A stretch of DNA of 64,000 nucleotides. Source: an uncultured Lachnospiraceae bacterium (GTDB lineage Bacteria > Bacillota > Clostridia > Lachnospirales > Lachnospiraceae). How positions within the stretch are numbered: position 1 is the first letter of the stretch; the number at the start of each line of letters is the position of its first letter. The notes under the pieces are model-generated. The model was given only the letters and a program-made list of their open reading frames with translations. It was not told the origin of the DNA and did not search any database. Positions 26,656 through 35,155 of the stretch are shown in pieces. A program made the translations under genes and the position numbers. Where the stretch lies: contig CAKRAK010000003.1 in the NCBI GenBank assembly GCA_934294885.1, positions 87,263-151,262 of the forward strand. The letters are read 5' to 3'.

Positions 26656-27459
26656 TTACATAAGGCTTTGTGCCTTATATCCTTCGGAAATAATATCCAA
26701 CTGCTTGGAAAACCGTTCTAATTGTTCCAAATTTTCACTTTGATATACCTTATAAAATTCGTCCTGAATCTTCAAAACTTCTCGTTTACTTGCAACCTTA
26801 AACAAATTCTGTATATTAATCAAAATATCGGAAACCAGCATTGCTTTTACCTGGAAAATATTTTGTGCATCCATAATCTCATCCCGGACAGTACCCATCT
26901 CCCGATCCAATGTAATAATAGCATCTGATGCCTTATGAAGCTTTTCCTTAATATGTTCCGGCATATTTCCCTTATATTTGTATTGAAGAGAATGCTCAAT
27001 GGTTGCCCAGAAATTCATAGCCAGAGTCCGAATCTGAATCTCGGCCTGAATCCGCTTTGTTCCATCCAAAGTATAGACATCATAATAAATAATAATGTGA
27101 TAGCTTTGATATCCGCTTTCCTTCATGTTCTTAATATAATCTTTTTCCTGAACGACTTCCATATCCGTTCTGTTATGTATAATTTCAACTACCTTCTCGA
27201 TATCCTCCACAAACTGACAAATAATACGAATTCCTGCCATATCAGAAATGCGGTCGTCTATCTCTTCGATTGAAATGTTTTTCTTTTGCATTTTATCTAA
27301 AATACTGGATATTTTTTTTACTCGTCCCGTCACCTGCTCTATCGGTGAATACAATCCTGCATTACGATATTCTTCTATAATGTGATTAAACTTAACGATT
27401 AACTCATCTACTGCAAGGCGATACGGATCTAAAATCTCCCGCCAAAGCTGAATTTCCAT
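26656..27459 (-). CDS. Small alarmone synthetase, RelQ-like (ppGpp synthetase only)
   Basis: 267 residues of the RelA_SpoT synthetase-only family. It would make (p)ppGpp or pGpp from GTP/GDP and ATP, without the hydrolase domain, and as a RelQ/YjbM type it is probably transcriptionally controlled. Key segments are ISDMAGIRIICQFVEDIEKVVEII, ESGYQSYHIIIYY and AEIQIRTLAMNFWATIEHSLQYK. The ATG at 27459 is preferred over a GTG at 27468 because the site AGGGGTG falls just before it. The upstream region has two copies of a 17-base direct repeat. Confidence 0.93.
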   Translation of the reverse strand: MEIQLWREILDPYRLAVDELIVKFNHIIEEYRNAGLYSPIEQVTGRVKKISSILDKMQKKNISIEEIDDRISDMAGIRIICQFVEDIEKVVEIIHNRTDMEVVQEKDYIKNMKESGYQSYHIIIYYDVYTLDGTKRIQAEIQIRTLAMNFWATIEHSLQYKYKGNMPEHIKEKLHKASDAIITLDREMGTVRDEIMDAQNIFQVKAMLVSDILINIQNLFKVASKREVLKIQDEFYKVYQSENLEQLERFSKQLDIISEGYKAQSLM

Positions 27460-27482
27460 TCTATTCACCCCTGTTTCTATAT

Positions 27483-27533
27483 ATATTTAAGGTTTTACAC
27501 CTATCATTTTTCTATTATATTTAAGGTTTTACA
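27483..27533. repeat. Two 17-base direct repeats before the alarmone synthetase gene
   Basis: ATATTTAAGGTTTTACA occurs at 27483-27499 and again, identical, at 27517-27533, 34 bases apart start to start. They lie in the 117-base gap between the M23 peptidase stop and the synthetase start and overlap AT-rich -10-like sequence. They could be paired binding sites of a regulator. Confidence 0.7.
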
Positions 27534-27576
27534 TATATCGTTTTATTTTATCATAGAAAAAGAGAAAATAAAAGCG

Positions 27577-28194
27577 TCACTCCTTATTTTTCAAGTAGAA
27601 ATAAGGATTTACTGCTTTCATTTCCTGATGGGAACTATAGATACCAAGATGTAAATGTGTGGGAAATTTACCTGTGGTTCCTTCTTCCCCTTCTCCGCTG
27701 TTTCCCATAAAACCAATGAATTGTCCTGCCCATACCGGATCTCCAAGCTCTAAACCGTTGGCATAGGATGATAAATGGGCATAGTAAAAGTACGTCCCAT
27801 TTTTTCCGGTTATACCAATTCTGTAGCCACCAAGAAAAAGCCAGCCTATATTGGTGACCGTTCCGCTGCAACAGCTCACAACCGGAATCTCTCCCGGGGT
27901 ATCCTGCCGATCCATAATATCGCACCCCTCATGTTCTCCCTGAATACGTCCGGCACCATAAGAATCCTCATAATATATGCGATTTCTATAGGATATGGGA
28001 ATTGGAAAACAATCCATATCACGGGAAACAGATTGATTGATCAAATTCTGTTTTTCATTGTTTTTATCATTCTGACCGGCTTTAAAAGAAATCATATGTT
28101 GAATGACAACAATCGCCAGCAATTCCATACAGAAAACAAAAAGAAAGAAATACCTTTTTATTATGTATTTTTCATGCCGGCTTTTTCTATACAT
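27577..28194 (-). CDS. Membrane-anchored M23 (LytM-type) endopeptidase
   Basis: 205 residues: a basic N-terminus, one membrane segment (about residues 16-34, FFLFVFCMELLAIVVIQHM) and an extracytoplasmic M23 domain. The zinc ligands are complete: HEGCD (H-x-x-x-D) and the last motif HLHLGIY (H-x-H), so it should be an active peptidoglycan peptidase. Its shape, one membrane span plus LytM domain, recalls SpoIIQ, but the sequence does not decide this. The ATG at 28194 has only a weak site. It lies downstream of the amidohydrolase gene. Confidence 0.88.
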   Translation of the reverse strand: MYRKSRHEKYIIKRYFFLFVFCMELLAIVVIQHMISFKAGQNDKNNEKQNLINQSVSRDMDCFPIPISYRNRIYYEDSYGAGRIQGEHEGCDIMDRQDTPGEIPVVSCCSGTVTNIGWLFLGGYRIGITGKNGTYFYYAHLSSYANGLELGDPVWAGQFIGFMGNSGEGEEGTTGKFPTHLHLGIYSSHQEMKAVNPYFYLKNKE

Positions 28195-28247
28195 ACATAA
28201 ATTCTATCAATATCAATTACTATCATATATATGCATTTTTTTATATT

Positions 28248-29576
28248 TTATGATGAAACCATGTTACTTTCCAATTCGATTCTTCGGATGATACAGTTGG
28301 CTTCTCTGTATATATCAATCGGCTCTACATTCATGTAATAATGTTGATTTGCATACACAATGTTCCCATGTATCATCGTCATAAGCACATTGTCCGTGCT
28401 GCCGCTATACACAATATTAGGAACCATATGATTCAACGGCTGCATATTCGGCTTTAGCAGATCAAGCAAAATGAGGTCAGCTGATTTCCCCTCCTGTAAA
28501 CAGCCGGAATGTAACCCCAGCAAATCGGCACCGTTTACGGTAGCCATACGAAGAATTTCCATAGGCGTAACAGCAGCCGCATCCTTATACTTTAACTTAG
28601 CACATCCGCAGGCAAGGTACATTTCCTTAAAAAAGTTCAGACTGTTATTGCTTGCCGGTCCGTCGGTTCCGATTGCCACCGGGATGTTCCTATGCAAATA
28701 ATCCTTTAACGGAGCAATTCCACTGGCAAGTTTCATATTTGAGGCAGGATTGGTTACCGCAAAAATATGATCCTCTTTCATGATTTCCCAATCCTCCGGA
28801 GTTGTATGAACCAGATGATGACCTGCTCCCCCATATCGGAACAAACCAAGATCATGCATGAGGCGAATCGGTGTTTTTCCGTATCTTTTTTTACAATCCT
28901 CCACTTCCCTTTCGGTTTCACTGTTATGCATGTAAACCGGAGCCTTTAACTCCTTACACAAATCGCTGATTGCTTCCAGTAATTCAAAACAGCAGCTATA
29001 TTCGGAATGAAAACCTAACCGGTAATCTACAAACTCACCGGCTCCATGAAATCTTTTATAATCACCCCTTAAAGTATTTACCGCACCATCCACAGATTCT
29101 TTTGTCTCACCGAATACAGTTCCGGATATCACTACCGGAAATCCCATTCGATTACAAGCCTTTGCAATCATTTCCGGATAAAAATACATTTCGAAGCTGG
29201 TTGTAATTCCGTTTCTCACATATTCCAGTATCGCCAGTTCCATCAAGGTCTCAATATCCGATTCCCGTAAACACCCCTCCGCAGGAAATATTTTGTTATG
29301 CAGCCACTCCTGCAGGGGCAGGTCATCCGCATAAGAACGTAAAAAGGTCATAGGTCCATGGGCATGACAATTGACAAAGCCCGGCATGATCAGGTTTCCC
29401 ATGCAATCAATCTCCCGATCAAAAGACGGTGCTTCCGTCGTATCGAATTTGTGGTTTTCCATATCGGAGCATATTATTTTTTCTATTTTTCCATCCAAAA
29501 CCCATATTTCACCTTTAAAAATATCCCGATCCGGTTCCATCGTTAAAATACGGGCATCATATAATCGGGTTCTCAT
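28248..29576 (-). CDS. Amidohydrolase of the adenosine/cytosine deaminase-like group (MtaD/SsnA-like)
   Basis: 442 residues. The metal-binding H-x-H is in GFVNCHAHGPMTF near residue 66, further ligands are in MHNSETEREV and HHLVHTTPEDW, and the aspartate is in IGTDGPASNN. This is the pattern of 5'-methylthioadenosine/S-adenosylhomocysteine deaminases and related chlorohydrolases. It lies right after purine nucleoside phosphorylase (12-base gap), and a deaminase that makes inosine-type substrates would fit. Exact substrate is not settled. AAGGTG precedes the ATG. Confidence 0.85.
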   Translation of the reverse strand: MRTRLYDARILTMEPDRDIFKGEIWVLDGKIEKIICSDMENHKFDTTEAPSFDREIDCMGNLIMPGFVNCHAHGPMTFLRSYADDLPLQEWLHNKIFPAEGCLRESDIETLMELAILEYVRNGITTSFEMYFYPEMIAKACNRMGFPVVISGTVFGETKESVDGAVNTLRGDYKRFHGAGEFVDYRLGFHSEYSCCFELLEAISDLCKELKAPVYMHNSETEREVEDCKKRYGKTPIRLMHDLGLFRYGGAGHHLVHTTPEDWEIMKEDHIFAVTNPASNMKLASGIAPLKDYLHRNIPVAIGTDGPASNNSLNFFKEMYLACGCAKLKYKDAAAVTPMEILRMATVNGADLLGLHSGCLQEGKSADLILLDLLKPNMQPLNHMVPNIVYSGSTDNVLMTMIHGNIVYANQHYYMNVEPIDIYREANCIIRRIELESNMVSS

Positions 29577-29588
29577 ATAATCACCTTC

Positions 29589-30410
29589 TTACATTTTTGA
29601 AATCACATTTTTTACCAGTTGTTGGAATTTCGGTGCCGCAGCATCGGCAGCCATCTTAACCTCTTCATGGCATAACGGCTGTTTACTGATTCCGGCTGCA
29701 AGATTAGATATAAAGGATATTCCACATACCTCCATACCCATATGAGAAGCTGTAACAGCTTCAACGGCGGTACTCATACCTACAGCAGATGCGCCTAAAA
29801 GCTTACACATTCTAATCTCCGCAGGTGTCTCATAGCTTGGTCCCGTAAGCTGCAAATATACACCCTCCTGTAACGGAATATCAAGCGCTTTTGCCGATTG
29901 ACGAATGGTATCCTGCAAAGCCGGTGTATAGATATGACTCATATCCGGAAAGCGGGGGCCGAAGGATTCTTCATTCTCTCCTAATAAGGGATTTGGTACA
30001 AAACAGGATATATGATCGGTAATCAGCATAAAATCACCACAGGAAAAGCCATCTCCCAATCCACCTGCTGCATTTGTTAAAAACAGTGTTTTTGCTCCTA
30101 ACAGATGCATCAGACGAATCGGCAGCACAACATCCTCCATAGAATATCCTTCATAGTAATGAACCCTTCCCTGCATAATTACCACCGGTGTCTTTTCCAC
30201 ATATCCAAACACGAATCTTCCCTTATGTCCGGCTACCGTAGACTGTGGAAAATTATCAATATCCTTATACGCAACTACCGCCTCTATCTGAATACGATCA
30301 GCAAAATCCCCTAATCCGGAACCTAAGACCAAAGCAACTCTCGGTGTAAAATCCGTTACCTTTCTAATAGCATTCAGACATTGATTAACTCTTACTTCTA
30401 ACTTCCCCAT
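29589..30410 (-). CDS. Purine nucleoside phosphorylase (inosine/guanosine type)
   Basis: 273 residues from the chosen ATG. The trimeric PNP cleaves inosine and guanosine with phosphate to free base and ribose 1-phosphate. Signatures: LVLGSGLGDFADRI (phosphate site), GHKGRFVFG, FLTNAAGGLGDGF and LTGPSYETPAEIRM, VGMSTAVEAVTASHMG. The ATG at 30410 (protein MGKLEVRVNQ) has GGAGG eight bases upstream; a longer frame adds 39 residues out of family. Its own promoter lies at 30456. The product ribose 1-phosphate can enter through phosphopentomutase (36531). Confidence 0.95.
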   Translation of the reverse strand: MGKLEVRVNQCLNAIRKVTDFTPRVALVLGSGLGDFADRIQIEAVVAYKDIDNFPQSTVAGHKGRFVFGYVEKTPVVIMQGRVHYYEGYSMEDVVLPIRLMHLLGAKTLFLTNAAGGLGDGFSCGDFMLITDHISCFVPNPLLGENEESFGPRFPDMSHIYTPALQDTIRQSAKALDIPLQEGVYLQLTGPSYETPAEIRMCKLLGASAVGMSTAVEAVTASHMGMEVCGISFISNLAAGISKQPLCHEEVKMAADAAAPKFQQLVKNVISKM

Positions 30411-30455
30411 AATAAATACCTCCTGCCATTCCAGCACCCAAAATAATCTGTTTCC

Positions 30456-30484
30456 ATTATACTGGAAGCAGGTAAAAATATCAA
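30456..30484 (-). promoter_or_regulatory. Promoter of the purine nucleoside phosphorylase gene
   Basis: TTGATA and TATAAT separated by 17 bases on the minus strand, about 46 bases before the gene's ATG. It lies just past the terminator of the preceding gene. Confidence 0.75.
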
Positions 30485-30494
30485 TATTGCACAA

Positions 30495-30522
30495 AGGGCC
30501 GGCGCTTAAATCCGCCGACCCT
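30495..30522 (-). terminator. Probable terminator of the L,D-transpeptidase gene
   Basis: A GC-rich ten-base stem (AGGGTCGGCG with CGCCGGCCCT, one G-T pair) and an eight-base loop, followed by only three T on the minus strand. It starts about 20 bases past the stop of the gene. The stem is strong but the T-tract is weak. Confidence 0.65.
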
Positions 30523-30541
30523 GTCAATTCATAACACTTAT

Positions 30542-32647
30542 TTATTTTTTACTGATTCGGTCATCGTTGTCCTCATAATAAACTAAAACAGGAGTTCCGA
30601 CATCAAAAGTCTCATATAACTTCTGGGCAAATTCTCTCGGAAGGTTGATACATCCATGAGAACCGCTGTATAAGAATATATCCCCGCCATAAGCATATCT
30701 CCAACCGTCTGCATCGTGAAGACCATAACCGCCATTAAACGGCATCCAATAGGTTACATGGGATTCATATGAATACTCCATGGTTGTTTCCTGCGTTTCA
30801 TAAGGATTACCTGCTTCATCTAAAGCAATAACAGTTCTGGTTTTCGGAACCTTTTCTCCCCGCAGGGTTGCCGGACTTTGTTTTGCCTGTATGACATACA
30901 ATCCAAGACAGGTTCCGTGTCCTTGGGAAATACAACCTGATACGCAATCGCTTTCCGCAATCTTTTTACCATCCTTATATGCAACAACCTTTTGTTTTGA
31001 AAGATTTGCCTCTATGTATGTATCACCGATATCATTATCACCAACTAAGGAAATTCCCTTCTGGGTAAATGTAACATCTACGGTAGCCGGCTTTTTATCA
31101 TTTAATGCACTCATCAGATCTTTTACAGTCTGCTCCTGATCCATTATATAACCAATGTTATTCTTTCCTTCAATTTCAATGTACTGATTTCCCCAAGAGG
31201 TTTTAAATTTTCTCTTTGTTCCAACAGTATCATACTGCTGTGCCAGTTTTTTTACGTAGTTGTTTACCTTTGTCTCGGAAACAGCCATTGTATTACCTTT
31301 TTCTTCCAGTACATCATCCAAAAATTCAATATTCGGTTCTAATTCTAAATCGTCTAATTTTAGGGTAATTACACAGTTCTTGAAATCACCCAGCTTTTCA
31401 TATTCTTCCACAAGAGATGGACTGTCTTTGAAAACAGCCGGTTTACAGTAGCAATCCTCAGCAGTCAAATCCATATTTGCCTGAATCTGACTCAGTTTTT
31501 CAGCAACCGTTTGCTTGAATATATCCTCATCCAAACGGTTACCCATAACCTCATCTACAATCACATACTGTTTTCCTTCAAGACCGATATATGCATCTAC
31601 AGGATCAACAATATCTTTAGAAGTCAGAATGTCCATCTTTTTATAAATATCCTCTAACTTCTCCTGATTCCATGTAACATCGGCATCAATTTGAAAATCA
31701 TGTTTATTAAAAATCTCAACAAACCATATATATGGTTTCTGGTCCTTCAAACATCTGGATACCTTTTCCTTCAATGTAATAACCATATCAATATCTTTTC
31801 CGACAATCTTTTCTTCCTTCTGATCTACAGTATTCATGGTTAATACATATGCAGAATAAAAATTATCCAATGTATTTTTTGCAGTCGGCTCATCCATGCT
31901 TGACACATCCGTCCCGTTAATTGCTACCGCAGGATAAAAATTAGAAGAAAAATACCAAAAACCTGTAAAATAAACTCCAAGTAAAAAGACAATTGTAATA
32001 CACAATACTACAATCGGCCATTTTCTCTTCTTTTTATCGGAGGAAACCTGAGTGCCCTCATTTGTATTCCCTTCCCCTTCGTTATCCTTTTGTTCTTTTT
32101 TTGCAGCATTCACATCCGCTAAACGTTTGCTTTGGGAGATTGCTTTTGTTTCTGATTTGTCATCCTTTTTTTCTTCTGTTTTTTTGTCGTCTTTTTCATC
32201 CGGCTTTTTCTTGCCTGATTTTGACTCTGACTGCTTCTCATCTACAGAATTCGTTTTTTTATCATCTGATTTCCCTTGTGATTTCTTTTCGTCCCCTTTT
32301 ACGTCTGATTCTTTGTCATCTGATTTTTTAGAAGCTTTGTCGTCTGTTGTTTTCTCCGGTTTCTTCTCATCTTTGGAATCCGATTTTTTATCATCCTTCC
32401 CACCAGACTTTTTATCCTCTTTAGCTTCAGACTTTTTCCCCTCTGAACTTACCTCTGAATCCTTCTCCTCTGACCCGGCTTCTGATTTCTTATCCCCTGC
32501 CTTCTGATTCTCTGCCTTATCATTGAAGCCAGAGTCTTTCTTTTCCGTACGGACAGACTCTTTATCATCATCCGGTAACGTAAGCTCAATATATTCTGAC
32601 TTTTCAAATTCCTCTAGTTTTGAATTGTGTTTTTTCTCTCCACTCAT
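30542..32647 (-). CDS. L,D-transpeptidase (YkuD) with a long charged cytoplasmic tail
   Basis: About 701 residues, membrane-bound. Residues roughly 30-200 are a low-complexity stretch of lysine, aspartate, glutamate and serine (many KK, DD, SD, EK pairs). A membrane segment follows at about 210-228 (WPIVVLCITIVFLLGVYFTG). Next come peptidoglycan-binding-like (PG_binding_4/VanW-type) repeats, then the C-terminal YkuD domain with the catalytic motif SGSHGCINLP. The enzyme should form 3-3 cross-links or attach groups to peptidoglycan. The ATG at 32647 has GGGAGAAGG upstream; an upstream TTG is not preferred. It lies among envelope genes. Confidence 0.92.
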   Translation of the reverse strand: MSGEKKHNSKLEEFEKSEYIELTLPDDDKESVRTEKKDSGFNDKAENQKAGDKKSEAGSEEKDSEVSSEGKKSEAKEDKKSGGKDDKKSDSKDEKKPEKTTDDKASKKSDDKESDVKGDEKKSQGKSDDKKTNSVDEKQSESKSGKKKPDEKDDKKTEEKKDDKSETKAISQSKRLADVNAAKKEQKDNEGEGNTNEGTQVSSDKKKRKWPIVVLCITIVFLLGVYFTGFWYFSSNFYPAVAINGTDVSSMDEPTAKNTLDNFYSAYVLTMNTVDQKEEKIVGKDIDMVITLKEKVSRCLKDQKPYIWFVEIFNKHDFQIDADVTWNQEKLEDIYKKMDILTSKDIVDPVDAYIGLEGKQYVIVDEVMGNRLDEDIFKQTVAEKLSQIQANMDLTAEDCYCKPAVFKDSPSLVEEYEKLGDFKNCVITLKLDDLELEPNIEFLDDVLEEKGNTMAVSETKVNNYVKKLAQQYDTVGTKRKFKTSWGNQYIEIEGKNNIGYIMDQEQTVKDLMSALNDKKPATVDVTFTQKGISLVGDNDIGDTYIEANLSKQKVVAYKDGKKIAESDCVSGCISQGHGTCLGLYVIQAKQSPATLRGEKVPKTRTVIALDEAGNPYETQETTMEYSYESHVTYWMPFNGGYGLHDADGWRYAYGGDIFLYSGSHGCINLPREFAQKLYETFDVGTPVLVYYEDNDDRISKK

Positions 32648-32671
32648 ACCCTTCTCCCGCAATCTATTCTG

Positions 32672-32698
32672 TTTAAAACATCCAAAACATGTTTTAAA
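32672..32698. promoter_or_regulatory. Perfect ten-base inverted repeat in the L,D-transpeptidase leader
   Basis: TTTAAAACAT and its complement around a seven-base centre, about 20-48 bases downstream of the predicted transcription start and 25 bases before the ATG. It could be an operator or a leader hairpin next to the ribosome binding site. Confidence 0.6.
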
Positions 32699-32725
32699 TC
32701 CAATCTCATTTATAAATCAATCATC

Positions 32726-32754
32726 AGTATACTAAGATTTCATATGATATGCAA
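32726..32754 (-). promoter_or_regulatory. Promoter of the L,D-transpeptidase gene
   Basis: TTGCAT and TATACT separated by 17 bases on the minus strand, with an inverted repeat TTACG-six bases-CGTAA just upstream of the -35. The leader would be about 70 bases long. Confidence 0.65.
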
Positions 32755-32786
32755 CAATTTTACGTACATTCGTAAGATATTTTATA

Positions 32787-33776
32787 CTAAACAAGATATT
32801 TCTGAATCCTGTCTCCCAAAATCCTTTTTCCAACCAATGCCATGAAAAAAAACAGTCTCGGACTTATCCTTATCCCTAAAATTGCCAAATCCTGTAAATC
32901 CCTTTTGGATTTTATTTTTTTGTAGTATTTATGATATCTTCTGAAATTTTTCTTTATGAGTTTTCCGTACTCACTTACATATTCCGAAGATATGACCATC
33001 TGAAAATAAACCCAGAGATTGCTGCGAATGATACGATATCCGATACAATCTCTTATATAATTATCATCACCCTTATAGGAGCCTTTAATCAGGTTCGCCG
33101 CCTTTATATTATCCGTTACATTTCTTCTAAGTGTCTTTTTCTTATATGTCTGTTGCAGGGCACTATCCTGATTCAACACATAGACATAACAGGCATCCGA
33201 TATATAATGAACCTTTTTACAGTGATTTAAATACCGGATTACAAATAACATATCCTCACCGATGGATAATCCTTCCTGAAAGCGGTCATCTCCGATTAAG
33301 GAACGACGAAAAATCTTATTCCAGCAGGCACCGGTTATATATGGCGTGCATAAAACATGGTAATAAAACTCATGTATATCCACAGGATTCGAAATCAGAA
33401 ACTCCTTTGAATCCTTCCCTTCTCTTACATATCCGCATGCAGCAATATCAGCATCCTCGATTCCCTTCACCAAGGTTTCCGTATAATCCGGTCTGACATA
33501 ATCATCTCCATCACAAAAAATCAGATATTCCCCTGTCGCATAGTCAATCCCTGCATTTCTGGCGCAGGATACACCTTTGTTTTCCTGGGAAATCAAATGT
33601 ACCGTTTCATTTTCTTCCTCAAGTCTTTGACAAATTTCCGGACTGTTATCTACACTTCCGTCATTAATCAGTATAATTTCATATAGACTATACCGCTGAT
33701 TCAACAGACTTTTTACACATCGTTCAATATATGCTTCACAATTATATACCGGAACAATTACTGATACTTTATGCAT
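32787..33776 (-). CDS. Family 2 glycosyltransferase
   Basis: 329 residues of the GT2 (GT-A fold) family. The start VSVIVPVYNCEAYIERCVKS and the metal-binding D-x-D in IFCDGDDYVRP are characteristic, and a further conserved block is CWNKIFRRSLI near residue 150. It transfers a sugar from a nucleotide sugar, probably into a surface polysaccharide or glycan; acceptor unknown. No transmembrane export partner is nearby, so it may act alone. The ATG at 33776 has GGAGAGG upstream; an earlier in-frame ATG six codons up is not preferred. Confidence 0.9.
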   Translation of the reverse strand: MHKVSVIVPVYNCEAYIERCVKSLLNQRYSLYEIILINDGSVDNSPEICQRLEEENETVHLISQENKGVSCARNAGIDYATGEYLIFCDGDDYVRPDYTETLVKGIEDADIAACGYVREGKDSKEFLISNPVDIHEFYYHVLCTPYITGACWNKIFRRSLIGDDRFQEGLSIGEDMLFVIRYLNHCKKVHYISDACYVYVLNQDSALQQTYKKKTLRRNVTDNIKAANLIKGSYKGDDNYIRDCIGYRIIRSNLWVYFQMVISSEYVSEYGKLIKKNFRRYHKYYKKIKSKRDLQDLAILGIRISPRLFFFMALVGKRILGDRIQKYLV

Positions 33777-33852
33777 GCTTTCCTCTCCTTGCATATCTAA
33801 ACTTTTTATTCTCCTAATGGTAACATAATCTATTTTTTTTGTCGAGGCAGGT

Positions 33853-35046
33853 TTACGAATGAATATGGCAGATATACTGCTTTAACAGTTTTAAATACAA
33901 GCCTGTATACTGAATTTGTTTGATATCCTCTATTGCCAGTAATTCCACTTCACCGATTTTATCATTTCCGTTATAATATTCCATTCTTCCAATCACACTG
34001 TCCTTTTTAATCGGTGCCGTCTTCTTGTCTATCACACATTTTTTTGTGATTTTAGAACTGTCCGAATCCCCTACCAAAGCATAGGAGAAATCATTTTTTG
34101 CATAAATTTTCATATAATCTTTATCGCCATCTGTAATCTCAATTACATTCTTTCCGTCTAATACCTTTTTATCCTCATATAATTTACAATTAGAAAATCC
34201 GTAATTTAACAATGCCTCTGCATCCTGATACCGTATTTCTTTTGTCTTGGAACCCATAACAACCGCCAGCAACGTCATGCCGTCCCGTTTTGCCGTCGCA
34301 CACATGGAAAAACCCGCAACTGAAGTGTAACCGGTTTTCAAACCATTTGCTCCATTATATTTTTTTAAGAATTTGTTGGTATTTGCCAAACCGAACTCAG
34401 ATTCTCCCCTTTTTGTTTTGTGGGTAATATGATCCATCCAGATAGAAGAATAATCAAATACCTCCGGATGGGTTAAAATCAGTTCTCTGGACAAAAGGGC
34501 AATATCCATGGCACTCATTTCATGGCCCTCCGCTTCCAGTCCACATACATTTACAAAATTTGTATGGTTCATCTGCAATTTTTTTGCCCGTTCATTCATT
34601 TTTTTAACAAATGCCTCTTCACTTCCCGCAACAGCTTCACTGACAGCAACCGCCGCATCATTTGCAGAAGAAACAATCATACATTTTAACAAATCATCAA
34701 AGGTCTGCACCTCTCCGGCTTCCAAATAAACCTGACTGCCACCCATATCTGCCGCATGCTGTGATACGGTAATCTCATCTGTCAATGCAATTTTTCCCGC
34801 CTTTATTGCGTCAAAGGCAAGAAGCATTGTCATAATTTTTGTTACCGATGCAGGTTTCCTTGGTGTGTCTCCATCCTTTTCATATAAAATCCGACCACTG
34901 GTCAATTCCATTAATACAACAGAGGGTGATTCAATGGTTAATTCTTCATTTGCAGCATAACATCCGGTTCCCGGAATCTGAACAAGACCGAGAAGCAGGA
35001 ACAGATTGCACATTATACTTATAAAGATTTTTCTGAATTTTTTCAA
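33853..35046 (-). CDS. D-alanyl-D-alanine carboxypeptidase (DacF/PBP5-like)
   Basis: 397 residues. A signal peptide (KKFRKIFISIMCNLFLLLGLVQ) is followed by the serine D,D-carboxypeptidase domain with S-x-x-K in ASVTKIM, S-x-N in SSANDAA and K-T-G in GLKTGYTSVAG, then a C-terminal beta domain and a membrane-anchoring tail. It trims the terminal D-Ala of stem peptides. The apparent start codon is TTG; an upstream stop in the frame leaves little room, and the site is weak, so the start is uncertain. A second such enzyme is encoded at 38857. Its order with pdp and deoB upstream recalls the Bacillus drm-pupG-dacF series, which would favour a sporulation-linked DacF, but the promoter is unclear. 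Confidence 0.92.
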   Translation of the reverse strand: MKKFRKIFISIMCNLFLLLGLVQIPGTGCYAANEELTIESPSVVLMELTSGRILYEKDGDTPRKPASVTKIMTMLLAFDAIKAGKIALTDEITVSQHAADMGGSQVYLEAGEVQTFDDLLKCMIVSSANDAAVAVSEAVAGSEEAFVKKMNERAKKLQMNHTNFVNVCGLEAEGHEMSAMDIALLSRELILTHPEVFDYSSIWMDHITHKTKRGESEFGLANTNKFLKKYNGANGLKTGYTSVAGFSMCATAKRDGMTLLAVVMGSKTKEIRYQDAEALLNYGFSNCKLYEDKKVLDGKNVIEITDGDKDYMKIYAKNDFSYALVGDSDSSKITKKCVIDKKTAPIKKDSVIGRMEYYNGNDKIGEVELLAIEDIKQIQYTGLYLKLLKQYICHIHS

Positions 35047-35102
35047 ATGAATAATCCATTATTCTTTTTATCATATTATTAAACTCCGAATGAAAATATT
35101 CA

Positions 35103-35139
35103 TAAAAAACCACATATACCAATACGATATATGTGGTTT
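35103..35139 (-). terminator. Rho-independent terminator of pdp
   Basis: A 12-base perfect stem (AAACCACATATA and complement) with a nine-base loop; on the minus strand six T follow within the stem tail. It starts about 16 bases after the pdp stop and closes the deoB-pdp unit. Confidence 0.85.
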
Positions 35140-35155
35140 GGTTCTTTCGATAAAA

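Noticed and set aside
32052..32507. Plus-strand reading frame of 151 residues rich in Ser and Phe
   Set aside because: It is the mirror of the lysine/aspartate/serine-rich region of the L,D-transpeptidase gene; no ribosome binding site and biased composition.
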